Made by a program: the position numbers and the translations under genes. 64,000 nucleotides of DNA from NCBI RefSeq assembly GCF_042654585.1, contig NZ_JBHSGR010000001.1, positions 248,001 to 312,000 on the forward strand, read 5' to 3'. A model generated the notes under the pieces. It saw nothing but the letters and a program-made list of their open reading frames with translations, was not told where the DNA came from and ran no database searches. Every line of letters starts with the position of its first letter. Within the stretch, counting starts at the first letter, position 1. Shown here one piece after another: positions 7,739-15,182 of the stretch. Source of the stretch: Geodermatophilus arenarius (GTDB lineage Bacteria; Actinomycetota; Actinomycetes; Mycobacteriales; Geodermatophilaceae).

Positions 7739-9339
7739 CCGCGGTGCTGTCCCGCCCGGCGGCACCGCCGCTGCGGCGGGACCGGCGCCGCTGGGCGTGG
7801 GGACTGGCCGCGCCGGCCGCCGTCGGCTGGGCGCTCGCGAGCGCGCTGGACGGCGGGGTGCTCAACCCGGCCGGCGGCACGCAGTTCGGCCGGTTCGCCG
7901 GGGCGGCGCTGTCCCCCGCGCTCGACGGCGCCTTCCTCGGCGTGCTCGGCACCGCGGCGCTGGTGACGGTCGCCTACGCCGTCCTGGGCACCGCGCTGGC
8001 CCTGGTCCTCGGCGCGGCGGGGGCGGTGCTGCTCGCCCGCACCACCTGGGGCGGGCGGCGGCTGGGCTGGGCGGCGGCCCGCGGCGCGCTCGCGGTGCCG
8101 CGCGGTCTGCACGAGGCGGTGTGGGGCCTGCTGCTGGTGAACCTGCTCGGGCTGGACCCGTGGGTCGGCGTGCTGGCGATCGGCCTGCCCTGCGGCGCCG
8201 TGACCGCGAAGGTGTTCGCGGACCTGCTCGACGAGGTGCCCCGCGGGCCGTACGACGCGCTGCTCGCGCAGGGCTCGGGACGGGTCGCCGCCGCGCTGTA
8301 CGGGCTGGTCCCCCAGGCGACCGGCGGGCTGCTGTCGTACGCGGTCTACCGCCTGGAGTGCGCGGTCCGGTCCGCCGTCGTGCTGGGGCTGGTCGGCGCC
8401 GGTGGGCTGGGCTACCAGCTGTCGCTGTCGTTCTCGTCGCTGCGCTGGCCCGAGGTCTGGACCGCCGTCTACGCGCTGGCCCTCCTGTGCCTCGGCGCCG
8501 ACGTCGCCGGGCGGGCGGTGCGCCGCCGGGTGGCCGCCCCGCGGCGGCGCGCCGGCACCCTCTCCCGCGACCGCGTGCTGACCGCCGCCGCGCGCGCGGC
8601 GCTGGCCGCCGTCGCCCGGGCGTGGTGGTTCCTGGCGCTGTCGCCGGCGTCGCTGGTGTCCGCGCGCGCCCGCGAGCAGGCCGGCTACGTGCTCGGCGCG
8701 GCCTGGCCCCCGGCCGGTGGCGGCGACCTGCTGCGGGAGGTCGCCCGGCAGGCGGTCGTCACGCTGCAGACGTCGGTGCTGGCGATCGCGGTGGCGACGG
8801 CGGGCGCGGTCCTGGTGGCCGGGCCGGCCGCGCGGCTCGCGGGGCGGTCGGCGCCCGGGCGGGTCGCCGGGGCGCTGGTGCGCGCGGCCCTGCTGCTGCT
8901 GCGGGCGGTGCCCCCGCCGGTGTGGGCGCTGGTCCTGCTGTTCGTGCTGCTGCCCGGCGTCCTGCCCGGGGCGCTCGCGCTCGGGGTCTACACGCTCGGG
9001 GTGCTCGGGCGGCTGACCGCCGAGGTGGTGGAGGAGGCCGACGCCCGGCCGCGGTCGGCGCTCACCGCCCTGGGCGCCCGCCCGGCGGGGGCGTGGCTGT
9101 ACGGGGTGGCGCCGCAGGCGGCCGGGCCGGTGCTGGCGTTCGCGCTGTACCGGTGGGAGGTCGCCGTCCGGGACACGCTGCTGGTCGGGCTGCTCGGCGC
9201 CGGCGGGCTGGGCGCGCTGCTGGCCTCGCGCCTGGCGGTCTTCGACTGGCCCGCCGTGACGACGGTGCTGCTGGCCACGATCGCGCTGACCCTCGCCGTG
9301 GACCTGGTCAGCGAGCGGGCGCGGCGGGCCCTCCGCTGA
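7735..9339 (+). CDS. Fused double permease of the phosphonate-type ABC importer (PhnE-PhnE)
   Basis: A 534-residue inner-membrane protein made of two homologous PhnE-type permease halves in one chain. The two halves are clearly paralogous: the cytoplasmic loop and following helix read LYGLVPQATGGLLSYAVYR then LVGAGGLG in the first, and LYGVAPQAAGPVLAFALYR then LLGAGGLG in the second. Importers of this class usually use two separate permease subunits or a homodimer, so one chain should supply the whole membrane channel. GTG at 7735 overlaps the ATPase stop (GTGA). No C-P lyase or phosphite dehydrogenase gene is adjacent. Confidence 0.88.
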   Translation: MTAVLSRPAAPPLRRDRRRWAWGLAAPAAVGWALASALDGGVLNPAGGTQFGRFAGAALSPALDGAFLGVLGTAALVTVAYAVLGTALALVLGAAGAVLLARTTWGGRRLGWAAARGALAVPRGLHEAVWGLLLVNLLGLDPWVGVLAIGLPCGAVTAKVFADLLDEVPRGPYDALLAQGSGRVAAALYGLVPQATGGLLSYAVYRLECAVRSAVVLGLVGAGGLGYQLSLSFSSLRWPEVWTAVYALALLCLGADVAGRAVRRRVAAPRRRAGTLSRDRVLTAAARAALAAVARAWWFLALSPASLVSARAREQAGYVLGAAWPPAGGGDLLREVARQAVVTLQTSVLAIAVATAGAVLVAGPAARLAGRSAPGRVAGALVRAALLLLRAVPPPVWALVLLFVLLPGVLPGALALGVYTLGVLGRLTAEVVEEADARPRSALTALGARPAGAWLYGVAPQAAGPVLAFALYRWEVAVRDTLLVGLLGAGGLGALLASRLAVFDWPAVTTVLLATIALTLAVDLVSERARRALR

Positions 9340-9345
9340 GCGTGC

Positions 9346-10119
9346 TCAGGCCCAGCGGGTCCGGACCGACAGGGCGGCCAGCGCCGCGGCGCCGGCGGTG
9401 GAGGTCCGCAGCACCTCCGGCCCGAGCCGCACCGGCTGGGCGCCGGCCGCGCGCAGGGCCACGACCTCGCCGTCGGTGAGCCCGCCCTCGGGGCCGACGA
9501 CGACGGCGACCGTGCCGCTGGCGGGGACGTCCACCCCGGCGAGGGGACGGCGGGCCTGCTCGTGCAGCACCAGCGCGAGGTCGACGTCGGCGAGCTCCCC
9601 GCACACCTGCCGGGTGGTCATGAGGTCGCCGATCTCGGGGACCCGCGGCCGCCGCGACTGCTTGGCCGCCGCCCGGGCCGCGGCCCGCCACTTCGCCAGG
9701 CCCTTCTCGACGCGGTCCTCGCGCCAGCGGGTGACGCAGCGCGCGGCCGCCCACGGGACCACCCGGTCGACGCCGAGCTCGGTGGCCAGCTCCACGGCCA
9801 GCGGGCCGCGGTCGCCCTTGGGCAGCGCCTGGACCAGCACGAACTCCGGCTCGGCCGGGGGCACATCGTGGCGGGCGGTGACCTGCACGCGCAGCCCGGC
9901 CGGCCCGGCGTGGAGCACGGTGCCCTCGACGACCGCGCCGCGGCCGTCGCCGACCCGCACCGCCTCGCCGGCGGTCAGCCGCAGCACGTCGACGGCGTGC
10001 CGGCCCTCGGCGCCGCCGACCAGCACCTCGTCCGCCCCGTCACCCGGCAGCTCGTCCAGGAGGAACAACGGGGAGCCGTCGAGGGCCGGCCGGGCGTCGT
10101 CGGGGGCCGGGACGCTCAC
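9346..10119 (-). CDS. rsmE: 16S rRNA (uracil-1498-N3)-methyltransferase RsmE
   Basis: RsmE methylates U1498 of 16S rRNA with S-adenosylmethionine and belongs to the SPOUT superfamily. The knot motifs VVGPEGGLTDGEV and LGPEVLRTSTAGAAAL near the C-terminus are clear, and the PUA-like N-terminal half is present. GTG at 10119 overlaps the dnaJ stop codon (GTGA) and gives 257 residues, close to the usual 240-260; the frame stays open upstream through dnaJ but that is not coding. It is the last gene of the hrcA-dnaJ-rsmE run. Confidence 0.95.
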   Translation of the reverse strand: MSVPAPDDARPALDGSPLFLLDELPGDGADEVLVGGAEGRHAVDVLRLTAGEAVRVGDGRGAVVEGTVLHAGPAGLRVQVTARHDVPPAEPEFVLVQALPKGDRGPLAVELATELGVDRVVPWAAARCVTRWREDRVEKGLAKWRAAARAAAKQSRRPRVPEIGDLMTTRQVCGELADVDLALVLHEQARRPLAGVDVPASGTVAVVVGPEGGLTDGEVVALRAAGAQPVRLGPEVLRTSTAGAAALAALSVRTRWA

Positions 10120-11249
10120 TTGAACGAGTTCCGGACCCGGGAGAACAGGCCGCCCTGCGTCTCCGCCGGGCCGGGGCGGTCCTCGCCGCGCAGCACCGCC
10201 AGCTCGCGCAGGAGCTTCTCCTGCTCGGCGTCGAGTCGCGTCGGCGTCTGGACGTCGACGTGCACGTGCAGGTTGCCCCGGCCGGTGGCCCGCAGCCGGG
10301 GCGCGCCCTGGCCGCGGAGGGTGAGGACGGTGCCCGCCTGGGTGCCCGGGCGGACGTCGACGTCGGTGTCCTCGCCGTCGAGCAGGGTCAGCGGCAGCGT
10401 GGTGCCCAGCGCCGCGGCCGTCATCGGCAGCGCGACGTGGCAGTGCAGGTCCTCGCCGTCGCGGGTGAACACCGGGTGCGGGCGCTCGCGGATCTCCACG
10501 TACAGGTCGCCGGCGGGGCCGCCGCCGGGGCCGACCTCGCCGCGGCCGGTGAGCCGGATCCGCATGCCGTCCTCGACGCCGGCGGGCACCTTGACCTGGA
10601 TGTCCTGCCGCGCGCGGACCCGGCCCTCGCTGCCGCACTCGGGGCAGGGGTCGGGGATGACCTGGCCGGTGCCGGCGCAGGTCGGGCACGGCCGGCTGGA
10701 GACGACCTGGCCGAGGAACGAGCGCTGCACGCTCTGCACCTCGCCGCGGCCGGAGCAGGTGACGCAGGTGGTCGGGTGGGTGCCCGGCGCGGTGCCGGCG
10801 CCGGCGCAGGTGCCGCACAGGACGGCGGTGTCGACGGTGATCGTCTCGGTGGTGCCGAAGACCGTCTGCTCGAGGTCGAGCTCCAGCGCGATCAGGGCGT
10901 CGTCGCCGGCGCGGACGCGGCTGCGCGGCCCGCGCGTGCCCATCCCGCCGCCGAAGAAGGCGTCCATGATGTCGCCGAGCCCGCCGAAGCCGGCCCCGCC
11001 GAACGGCGAGCCCGCGGCGGCGCCGGCGCCGCTGTCGAACGGGTCCCCGCCGAGGTCGACGATGCGCCGCTTGTCCGGGTCGGTCAGCGCCTGGTAGGCC
11101 CGGCTGACCTCCTGGAAGCGCTCCTTGGCCTCCGGGTCGGGGTTGACGTCGGGGTGCAGGTCCCGTGCCAGCCGCCGGTAGGCCTTCTTGATGTCGGCGT
11201 CGGAGGCGCCCCGGGAGAGCCCGAGCACGCCGTAGTAGTCGGTTGCCAT
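10116..11249 (-). CDS. dnaJ: Molecular chaperone DnaJ (actinobacterial DnaJ2, HrcA-linked)
   Basis: A type I Hsp40 cochaperone of DnaK, 377 residues. The J domain has the HPD motif at residues 32-34. A glycine-rich linker with GAGAAAGSPFGGAGFGG follows, then four zinc-binding repeats (CGTCAGAG, CVTCSGRG, CPTCAGTG, CPECGSEG), then the peptide-binding C-terminal domains. The second DnaJ of actinobacteria is typically next to hrcA rather than dnaK, as here. It is expected to be under HrcA control through the CIRCE element upstream of hrcA. Confidence 0.97.
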   Translation of the reverse strand: MATDYYGVLGLSRGASDADIKKAYRRLARDLHPDVNPDPEAKERFQEVSRAYQALTDPDKRRIVDLGGDPFDSGAGAAAGSPFGGAGFGGLGDIMDAFFGGGMGTRGPRSRVRAGDDALIALELDLEQTVFGTTETITVDTAVLCGTCAGAGTAPGTHPTTCVTCSGRGEVQSVQRSFLGQVVSSRPCPTCAGTGQVIPDPCPECGSEGRVRARQDIQVKVPAGVEDGMRIRLTGRGEVGPGGGPAGDLYVEIRERPHPVFTRDGEDLHCHVALPMTAAALGTTLPLTLLDGEDTDVDVRPGTQAGTVLTLRGQGAPRLRATGRGNLHVHVDVQTPTRLDAEQEKLLRELAVLRGEDRPGPAETQGGLFSRVRNSFK

Positions 11250-11263
11250 CAGGGGTCGAGACC

Positions 11264-12283
11264 TCAGCTCCCGGCCAGCAACTGGCCGACGTAGCGGGCC
11301 ACGGCTCGCACCGCGGCCATGTTGCCTGGGTAGTCCATGCGGGTCGGGCCGACGATGCCCAGCCCGCCCAGCGCCCGGTCACCGGTGCCGTACCCCACCG
11401 AGACGACCGACGCACCGGCCAGCGCCTCGTGGGCGTTCTCCTCGCCGATGCGCACGAGCACCGCGCCGCTGCTGTCGACCTCGCTGATCAGCTTGAGGAC
11501 GACGACCTGCTCCTCCAGTGCCTCCAGCAGCGGGCGCAGGCTGCCCGGGTCGAGCGCGACGCGCGCCAGGTTCGCCGTCCCGCCGATGACGAGACGGTCC
11601 TCCCCCGGCTCGACCAGGGTCTCGACCAGCGCGGCGCTGACCGCGGCGACCAGTGCCCGCAGGTGCTCCGGCGCGGTCTCGACGAGGTCGGGGACCTTGC
11701 TGCCGGCGTCGGCGAGCCGGGCGCCGGTGAACGCGGCGTTGAGCGTGGCACGCAGGTCCGAGACGTCGTCGCGGCTGACGTCGACCGGGCAGTCGACGAC
11801 CCGCTGCTCGACGCGGCCGGTGTCGGTGATGAGCACCAGCAGCAGCCGCGAGCCGGTCAGCTGCACCACCTCGAGGTGGCGGACCGCACTGCGCGACAGG
11901 GTCGGGTACTGGACGACGGCGACCTGGTGGGTCAGCTGGGCGAGCAGGCGCACCGTGCGGCCGAGGACGTCGTGCAGGTCGACCGCGCCGTCGAGGAACC
12001 GCTCGATGGCGCGGCGCTCGGCGGGCGACAGCGGCTTGACCGCCGAGAGCCGGTCGACGAACAGCCGGTAGCCCTTGTCGGTGGGCACCCGCCCGGCGCT
12101 GGTGTGCGGCTGGGTGATGTAGCCCTGCTCCTCGAGGACGGCCATGTCGTTGCGGATGGTCGCCGGCGAGACCCCGAGGTCGTGCCGCTCGGCCAGGGCC
12201 TTGCTGCCCACGGGGTCGTTGGTGGAGACGAAGTCCTGCACGATCGCCCGCAGGACCTGCAGGCGCCGTTCGTCGTGCGCCAC
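11264..12283 (-). CDS. hrcA: Heat-inducible transcription repressor HrcA
   Basis: HrcA represses heat-shock genes by binding CIRCE elements; GroEL assists its folding. The winged-helix region is at the N-terminus (VGSKALAERHDLGVSPATIRND), followed by the GAF-like dimerisation region. GTG at 12283 is preceded by GGGAGGT at good spacing, giving 339 residues. A perfect CIRCE lies about 85 bases upstream, so the hrcA-dnaJ-rsmE operon is probably autorepressed. A candidate -10 (TATGCT, minus strand, 12403-12398) sits just upstream of the CIRCE. Confidence 0.97.
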   Translation of the reverse strand: MAHDERRLQVLRAIVQDFVSTNDPVGSKALAERHDLGVSPATIRNDMAVLEEQGYITQPHTSAGRVPTDKGYRLFVDRLSAVKPLSPAERRAIERFLDGAVDLHDVLGRTVRLLAQLTHQVAVVQYPTLSRSAVRHLEVVQLTGSRLLLVLITDTGRVEQRVVDCPVDVSRDDVSDLRATLNAAFTGARLADAGSKVPDLVETAPEHLRALVAAVSAALVETLVEPGEDRLVIGGTANLARVALDPGSLRPLLEALEEQVVVLKLISEVDSSGAVLVRIGEENAHEALAGASVVSVGYGTGDRALGGLGIVGPTRMDYPGNMAAVRAVARYVGQLLAGS

Positions 12284-12367
12284 GGTGACACCTCCCCGAA
12301 CCGGTCGACGTCGCCGTGCGGGGAGCCGCGGGGGCTCCGGCCCGCCCTCGCCGGGTGCCCGGCCGGG

Positions 12368-12394
12368 TTGGCACTCGCACGGACCGAGTGCCAA
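12368..12394 (-). promoter_or_regulatory. CIRCE operator (HrcA binding site)
   Basis: A perfect inverted repeat TTGGCACTC - nine bases - GAGTGCCAA, differing from the canonical TTAGCACTC arms by one symmetrical base. It lies between the candidate -10 TATGCT (12403-12398, minus strand) and the hrcA start at 12283, so HrcA bound here would block initiation or early elongation. Seen directly; the function follows from established HrcA/CIRCE biology. Confidence 0.97.
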
Positions 12395-12538
12395 TCCAGC
12401 ATACGACCAGGGAGCCGTTCCGTCGCGGACGTGACGGGGTCCACCACCCGGTGGGGGCCCGGCACGGCGGGCGGCGGGCCGATACGCTCGGACGCGTCGG
12501 TGCCGGTACGGGGCAGGTGTTGGACGGAGGTCGGGTCC

Positions 12539-12856
12539 CTGATCTTCAAAGCGGTGCGGAACGGGCGCCCCTATCCCGAGCACGGGTTGTCCACCAGGGA
12601 CTGGGCGATGATCCCGCCCCGGCAGATCCGGCTCGACACCCTCGTCACCACCAAGCGCGAACTGGCGCTGGACACCCTGCTCGCCGACGACTCGACCTTC
12701 TACGGCGACCTGTTCCCGCACGCCGTCCAGTGGCACGGCGACCTCTACCTCGAGGACGGCCTGCACCGCGCGCTGCGGGCGGCCCTGCAGCAGCGCTCGG
12801 TCATCCACGTCCGGGTGCTCGACCTCGACGCGCTGATGCCCGCCAACCTGGCCTGA
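12539..12856 (+). CDS. Conserved actinobacterial protein, probable CTG start
   Basis: A 105-residue protein starting I-F-K-A-V-R-N-G-R-P-Y-P-E-H-G, followed by WAMIPPRQIRLD and LYLEDGLHRALRAALQQR; related short proteins are common near hrcA in actinobacteria. The central DDSTFYGDLFPHAVQWHGDL is also typical. The function is not established as far as I can tell. The start is unusual: CTG at 12539 is preceded by a full GGAGGT (12526-12531) with 7 bases between, whereas the first in-frame GTG (12554) has no ribosome site and would remove conserved residues. The next gene overlaps its stop (TGATG). Confidence 0.8.
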   Translation: MIFKAVRNGRPYPEHGLSTRDWAMIPPRQIRLDTLVTTKRELALDTLLADDSTFYGDLFPHAVQWHGDLYLEDGLHRALRAALQQRSVIHVRVLDLDALMPANLA

Positions 12857-13323
12857 TGGACCCGGCCCGGCTCGACGGCGGGGTGCTGCTGCGGGAGGCG
12901 ACCGCCGGGGACCTGCCCGCAGTGGTCGCGCTGTTGGCCGACGACCCGCTGGGCGCGACCCGGGAGTCGGCCGACCCCGTCCCGTACGAGCGGGCGTTCG
13001 CCGCCGTCGACGCCGACCCCGCGCACCTGCTGGTCGTGGCCGAGGACGCCGGCGCCGTCGTCGGCACGCTGCAGCTGTCGTTCCTGCCCGGGCTGTCCCG
13101 CGGCGGCGCGCTGCGCGCACAGGTGGAGGGCGTGCGGGTGGCCGCGGCCGCCCGCGGGCGGGGGCTCGGCGAGGCGATGCTGCGGTGGTGCGCCGCGGAG
13201 TCCCGCCGCCGCGGCGCCGCCCTGCTGCAGCTGACCACCGACGTCCGCCGCCCCGACGCGCACCGCTTCTACGAGCGGCTGGGCTTCGTCGCCTCACACG
13301 TCGGCATGAAGCTGGAGCTCTAG
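12856..13323 (+). CDS. GNAT family N-acetyltransferase
   Basis: A 155-residue acetyl-CoA-dependent acyltransferase. The acetyl-CoA loop region reads VEGVRVAAAARGRGLGEAML (about residues 86-105), and the C-terminal RPDAHRFYERLGF is the standard GNAT ending. The substrate is unknown. ATG shares one base with the stop of the preceding small gene, suggesting a two-gene operon. The stop is TAG, followed 3 bases later by the TAG stop of the convergent response regulator, leaving almost no room for a terminator between them. Confidence 0.92.
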   Translation: MDPARLDGGVLLREATAGDLPAVVALLADDPLGATRESADPVPYERAFAAVDADPAHLLVVAEDAGAVVGTLQLSFLPGLSRGGALRAQVEGVRVAAAARGRGLGEAMLRWCAAESRRRGAALLQLTTDVRRPDAHRFYERLGFVASHVGMKLEL

Positions 13324-13326
13324 CCG

Positions 13327-13932
13327 CTACAGCCAGCCCTTGTCGGCGGCGACGCGGGCGGCCTCCACCCGCGTGCGGGCGCCGGTCTTGCCGATCGCCG
13401 AGGACAGGTAGTTGCGCACCGTGCCCTCGGACAGGAACAGCCGCCGGGCGATGTCGGCGACGGTGGCGCCGTCGGCGGCCTCCCGCAGCACGTCGGCCTC
13501 GCGCGCGGACAGCGGCGTCGCGCCGATCGCCAGCGCGGCGGCGGCCAGTTCCCGGTCGATCACCCGCTCCCCCGCGACGACGGCGCGGATCGACCGGGCG
13601 AGCTCGGCGACCGGCGCGTCCTTCACCAGGAAGCCCGCCGCGCCCACCTCCATGGCGCGGCGCAGGAACCCCGGCCGGCCGAAGGTGGTGAGGACGACGG
13701 CGCGCACGCCCGGCAGCTCGGCGGCCAGCTCGCGGGCGGCCTCCAGACCGTCCCGCCCGGGCATCTCGATGTCGAGCAGCGCGACGTCGGGGGCGTGCTC
13801 CCGGGCGGCGGCCAGCACCTCGTCGCCCCGGCCCACCTCGGCGACGACGGTGATGTCGGGCTCCAGCTCCAGCAGCGCCCGCAGCGCGCCGCGGACCATC
13901 GACTGGTCCTCGGCCACCAGCACCCGGATCAC
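13327..13932 (-). CDS. Two-component response regulator, NarL/LuxR family (DesR-like)
   Basis: A 201-residue regulator. The receiver domain has the acidic pocket E8-D9, the phosphorylated aspartate at D54 (ALLDIEMPG) and a conserved lysine in LVKDAP. The C-terminal LuxR helix-turn-helix reads LSAREADVLREAADG then FLSEGTVRNYLSSAIGKTG. GTG at 13932 overlaps the kinase stop (GTGA), so kinase and regulator form one operon. It ends with TAG. The regulated genes are not evident; DesK/DesR-like systems often sense membrane state, but that is only a family suggestion. Confidence 0.94.
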   Translation of the reverse strand: MIRVLVAEDQSMVRGALRALLELEPDITVVAEVGRGDEVLAAAREHAPDVALLDIEMPGRDGLEAARELAAELPGVRAVVLTTFGRPGFLRRAMEVGAAGFLVKDAPVAELARSIRAVVAGERVIDRELAAAALAIGATPLSAREADVLREAADGATVADIARRLFLSEGTVRNYLSSAIGKTGARTRVEAARVAADKGWL

Positions 13933-15041
13933 CGGGCCACCGCCGCGTGAGCCGGCACCAGCGGCAGGACCGCGCGCAGCTCGTAGCCGCCGTCGCGGCC
14001 GGCGCCGCCGGTGAGCCGGCCGCCGAGCGCCCCCACCCGCTCGGACAGGCCGGTGAGCCCGGAGCCGGGCCCGGTGTCGTCGGCGGGGCCGCGGCCGTCG
14101 TCGGTGACGGTGAGCACCGCGTCGGTGCCGTCGTCGGCGAGGGTGACGGTGACCGTCCGGGCGCCGCTGTGCCGCAGCACGTTCGTCGTCGCCTCGCGGA
14201 CCACCCAGCCCAGGGCGGCGTCGACCGGGCCGGGCAGCACGGGCACCCGGTCGGGCAGGCGGGCGGCGATCCCCGCGCCGGACAGCGCCGCGCGCGCCTC
14301 GGCCAGCGCCTGCGCGAAGCTGACCTGGCGGTAGCCGCTGACCGCGTCGCGGACCTCGGCCAGCGCGCGGCGGGCGGCGGCCTCGACGTCGGCCATCTCG
14401 GTGCGCGCCCGTGCCGGGTCGACCTCGGCCAGCCGCCCGGCGAGCTCGCTCTTGAGCGCGATGAGCGACAGGCTGTGGCCGAGCAGGTCGTGCAGGTCGC
14501 GGGCGAAGCGCAGCCGCTCCTCGGCGACCGCGTTGCGCGCCAGCTCCTCGCGGGCCGCGGCGAGCTCGGTGTTGACCTCGACCAGGTGGCGGGTGCCGCG
14601 CATCGCGAACGCCGTGAGCAGACACATCACCGGGAGGATGAACAGGTTCGCGAGCTGGCCGTCGGCCGTGACGACCCCGGCGCACACCGCGGCGGCGGCG
14701 AGCACCGCCGGCCACACCCAGCGCCGCGGCAGTGCCGCCGCCGAGGCCGCCGACACGTAGATCAGCAGACCCGCCCACGCCGGGCCCAGCCAGACGGCGA
14801 GGCCGGCACCGAGCGCCGCGACCACCGCCAGCCGGCCGAGCGGTCCGCCCGGGTCGCAGCTGGTGAACGACCGGCGGAACACGTCGAGGTAGACGGCGGT
14901 GAACACCAGCAGCGCGGCGCCGGCGACCACCCGGACCGCCGTCGGCCGGTCGGTGGTCAGCAGGTCGGCGAGGGGGAAGGCCTGGAACAGCAGCCAGGGC
15001 AGGGACCAGCCGATCTGCCGCCACCGGGAGTGGGCGTCCAC
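13929..15041 (-). CDS. Sensor histidine kinase, DesK-like (HisKA_3 type)
   Basis: A 370-residue membrane kinase partnered with the regulator downstream. The N-terminal half has several hydrophobic helices (about residues 10-145), followed by a short coiled-coil and the HisKA_3 box RFARDLHDLLGHSLSLIALK with the phosphorylated histidine near 183. The ATPase domain shows EATTNVLRHS (N box) and DDGRG, then GLTGLSERV. There is no large extracellular domain, so the signal is probably sensed in the membrane. GTG start; a 141-base gap with hairpins separates it from hemW. Confidence 0.93.
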   Translation of the reverse strand: MDAHSRWRQIGWSLPWLLFQAFPLADLLTTDRPTAVRVVAGAALLVFTAVYLDVFRRSFTSCDPGGPLGRLAVVAALGAGLAVWLGPAWAGLLIYVSAASAAALPRRWVWPAVLAAAAVCAGVVTADGQLANLFILPVMCLLTAFAMRGTRHLVEVNTELAAAREELARNAVAEERLRFARDLHDLLGHSLSLIALKSELAGRLAEVDPARARTEMADVEAAARRALAEVRDAVSGYRQVSFAQALAEARAALSGAGIAARLPDRVPVLPGPVDAALGWVVREATTNVLRHSGARTVTVTLADDGTDAVLTVTDDGRGPADDTGPGSGLTGLSERVGALGGRLTGGAGRDGGYELRAVLPLVPAHAAVAR

Positions 15042-15134
15042 GGCGCCCGACCGTAGACCTGCCGATCCCGGTACCGGACGTGCCGGACGTCGTCGGCCCG
15101 GGCTGACATCCGTCAGGTGCTGTCCCCGCCTTCC

Positions 15135-15178
15135 GCGCGCGAGAGGCAGAGGTGCCGCCTCTCGCGCGCGAGAGGCGG
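15135..15178 (-). terminator. Overlapping palindromes after hemW, probable terminator
   Basis: Three copies of a GCGAGAGGC-type arm produce two mutually exclusive hairpins. One is a perfect 24-base palindrome with 12-base halves (right half CGCGAGAGGCGG) at 15155-15178. The other pairs 13 bases at 15135-15147 with 15157-15169 around a 9-base loop. They begin 5 bases after the hemW stop on the minus strand, so a transcription terminator is the simplest role, although no U-tract follows. Seen in sequence; function inferred. Confidence 0.6.
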
Positions 15179-15182
15179 AGCC

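Noticed and set aside
12368..12394. CIRCE as evidence for a nearby groEL operon
   Set aside because: The element precedes hrcA-dnaJ; no groES or groEL is found in the window.
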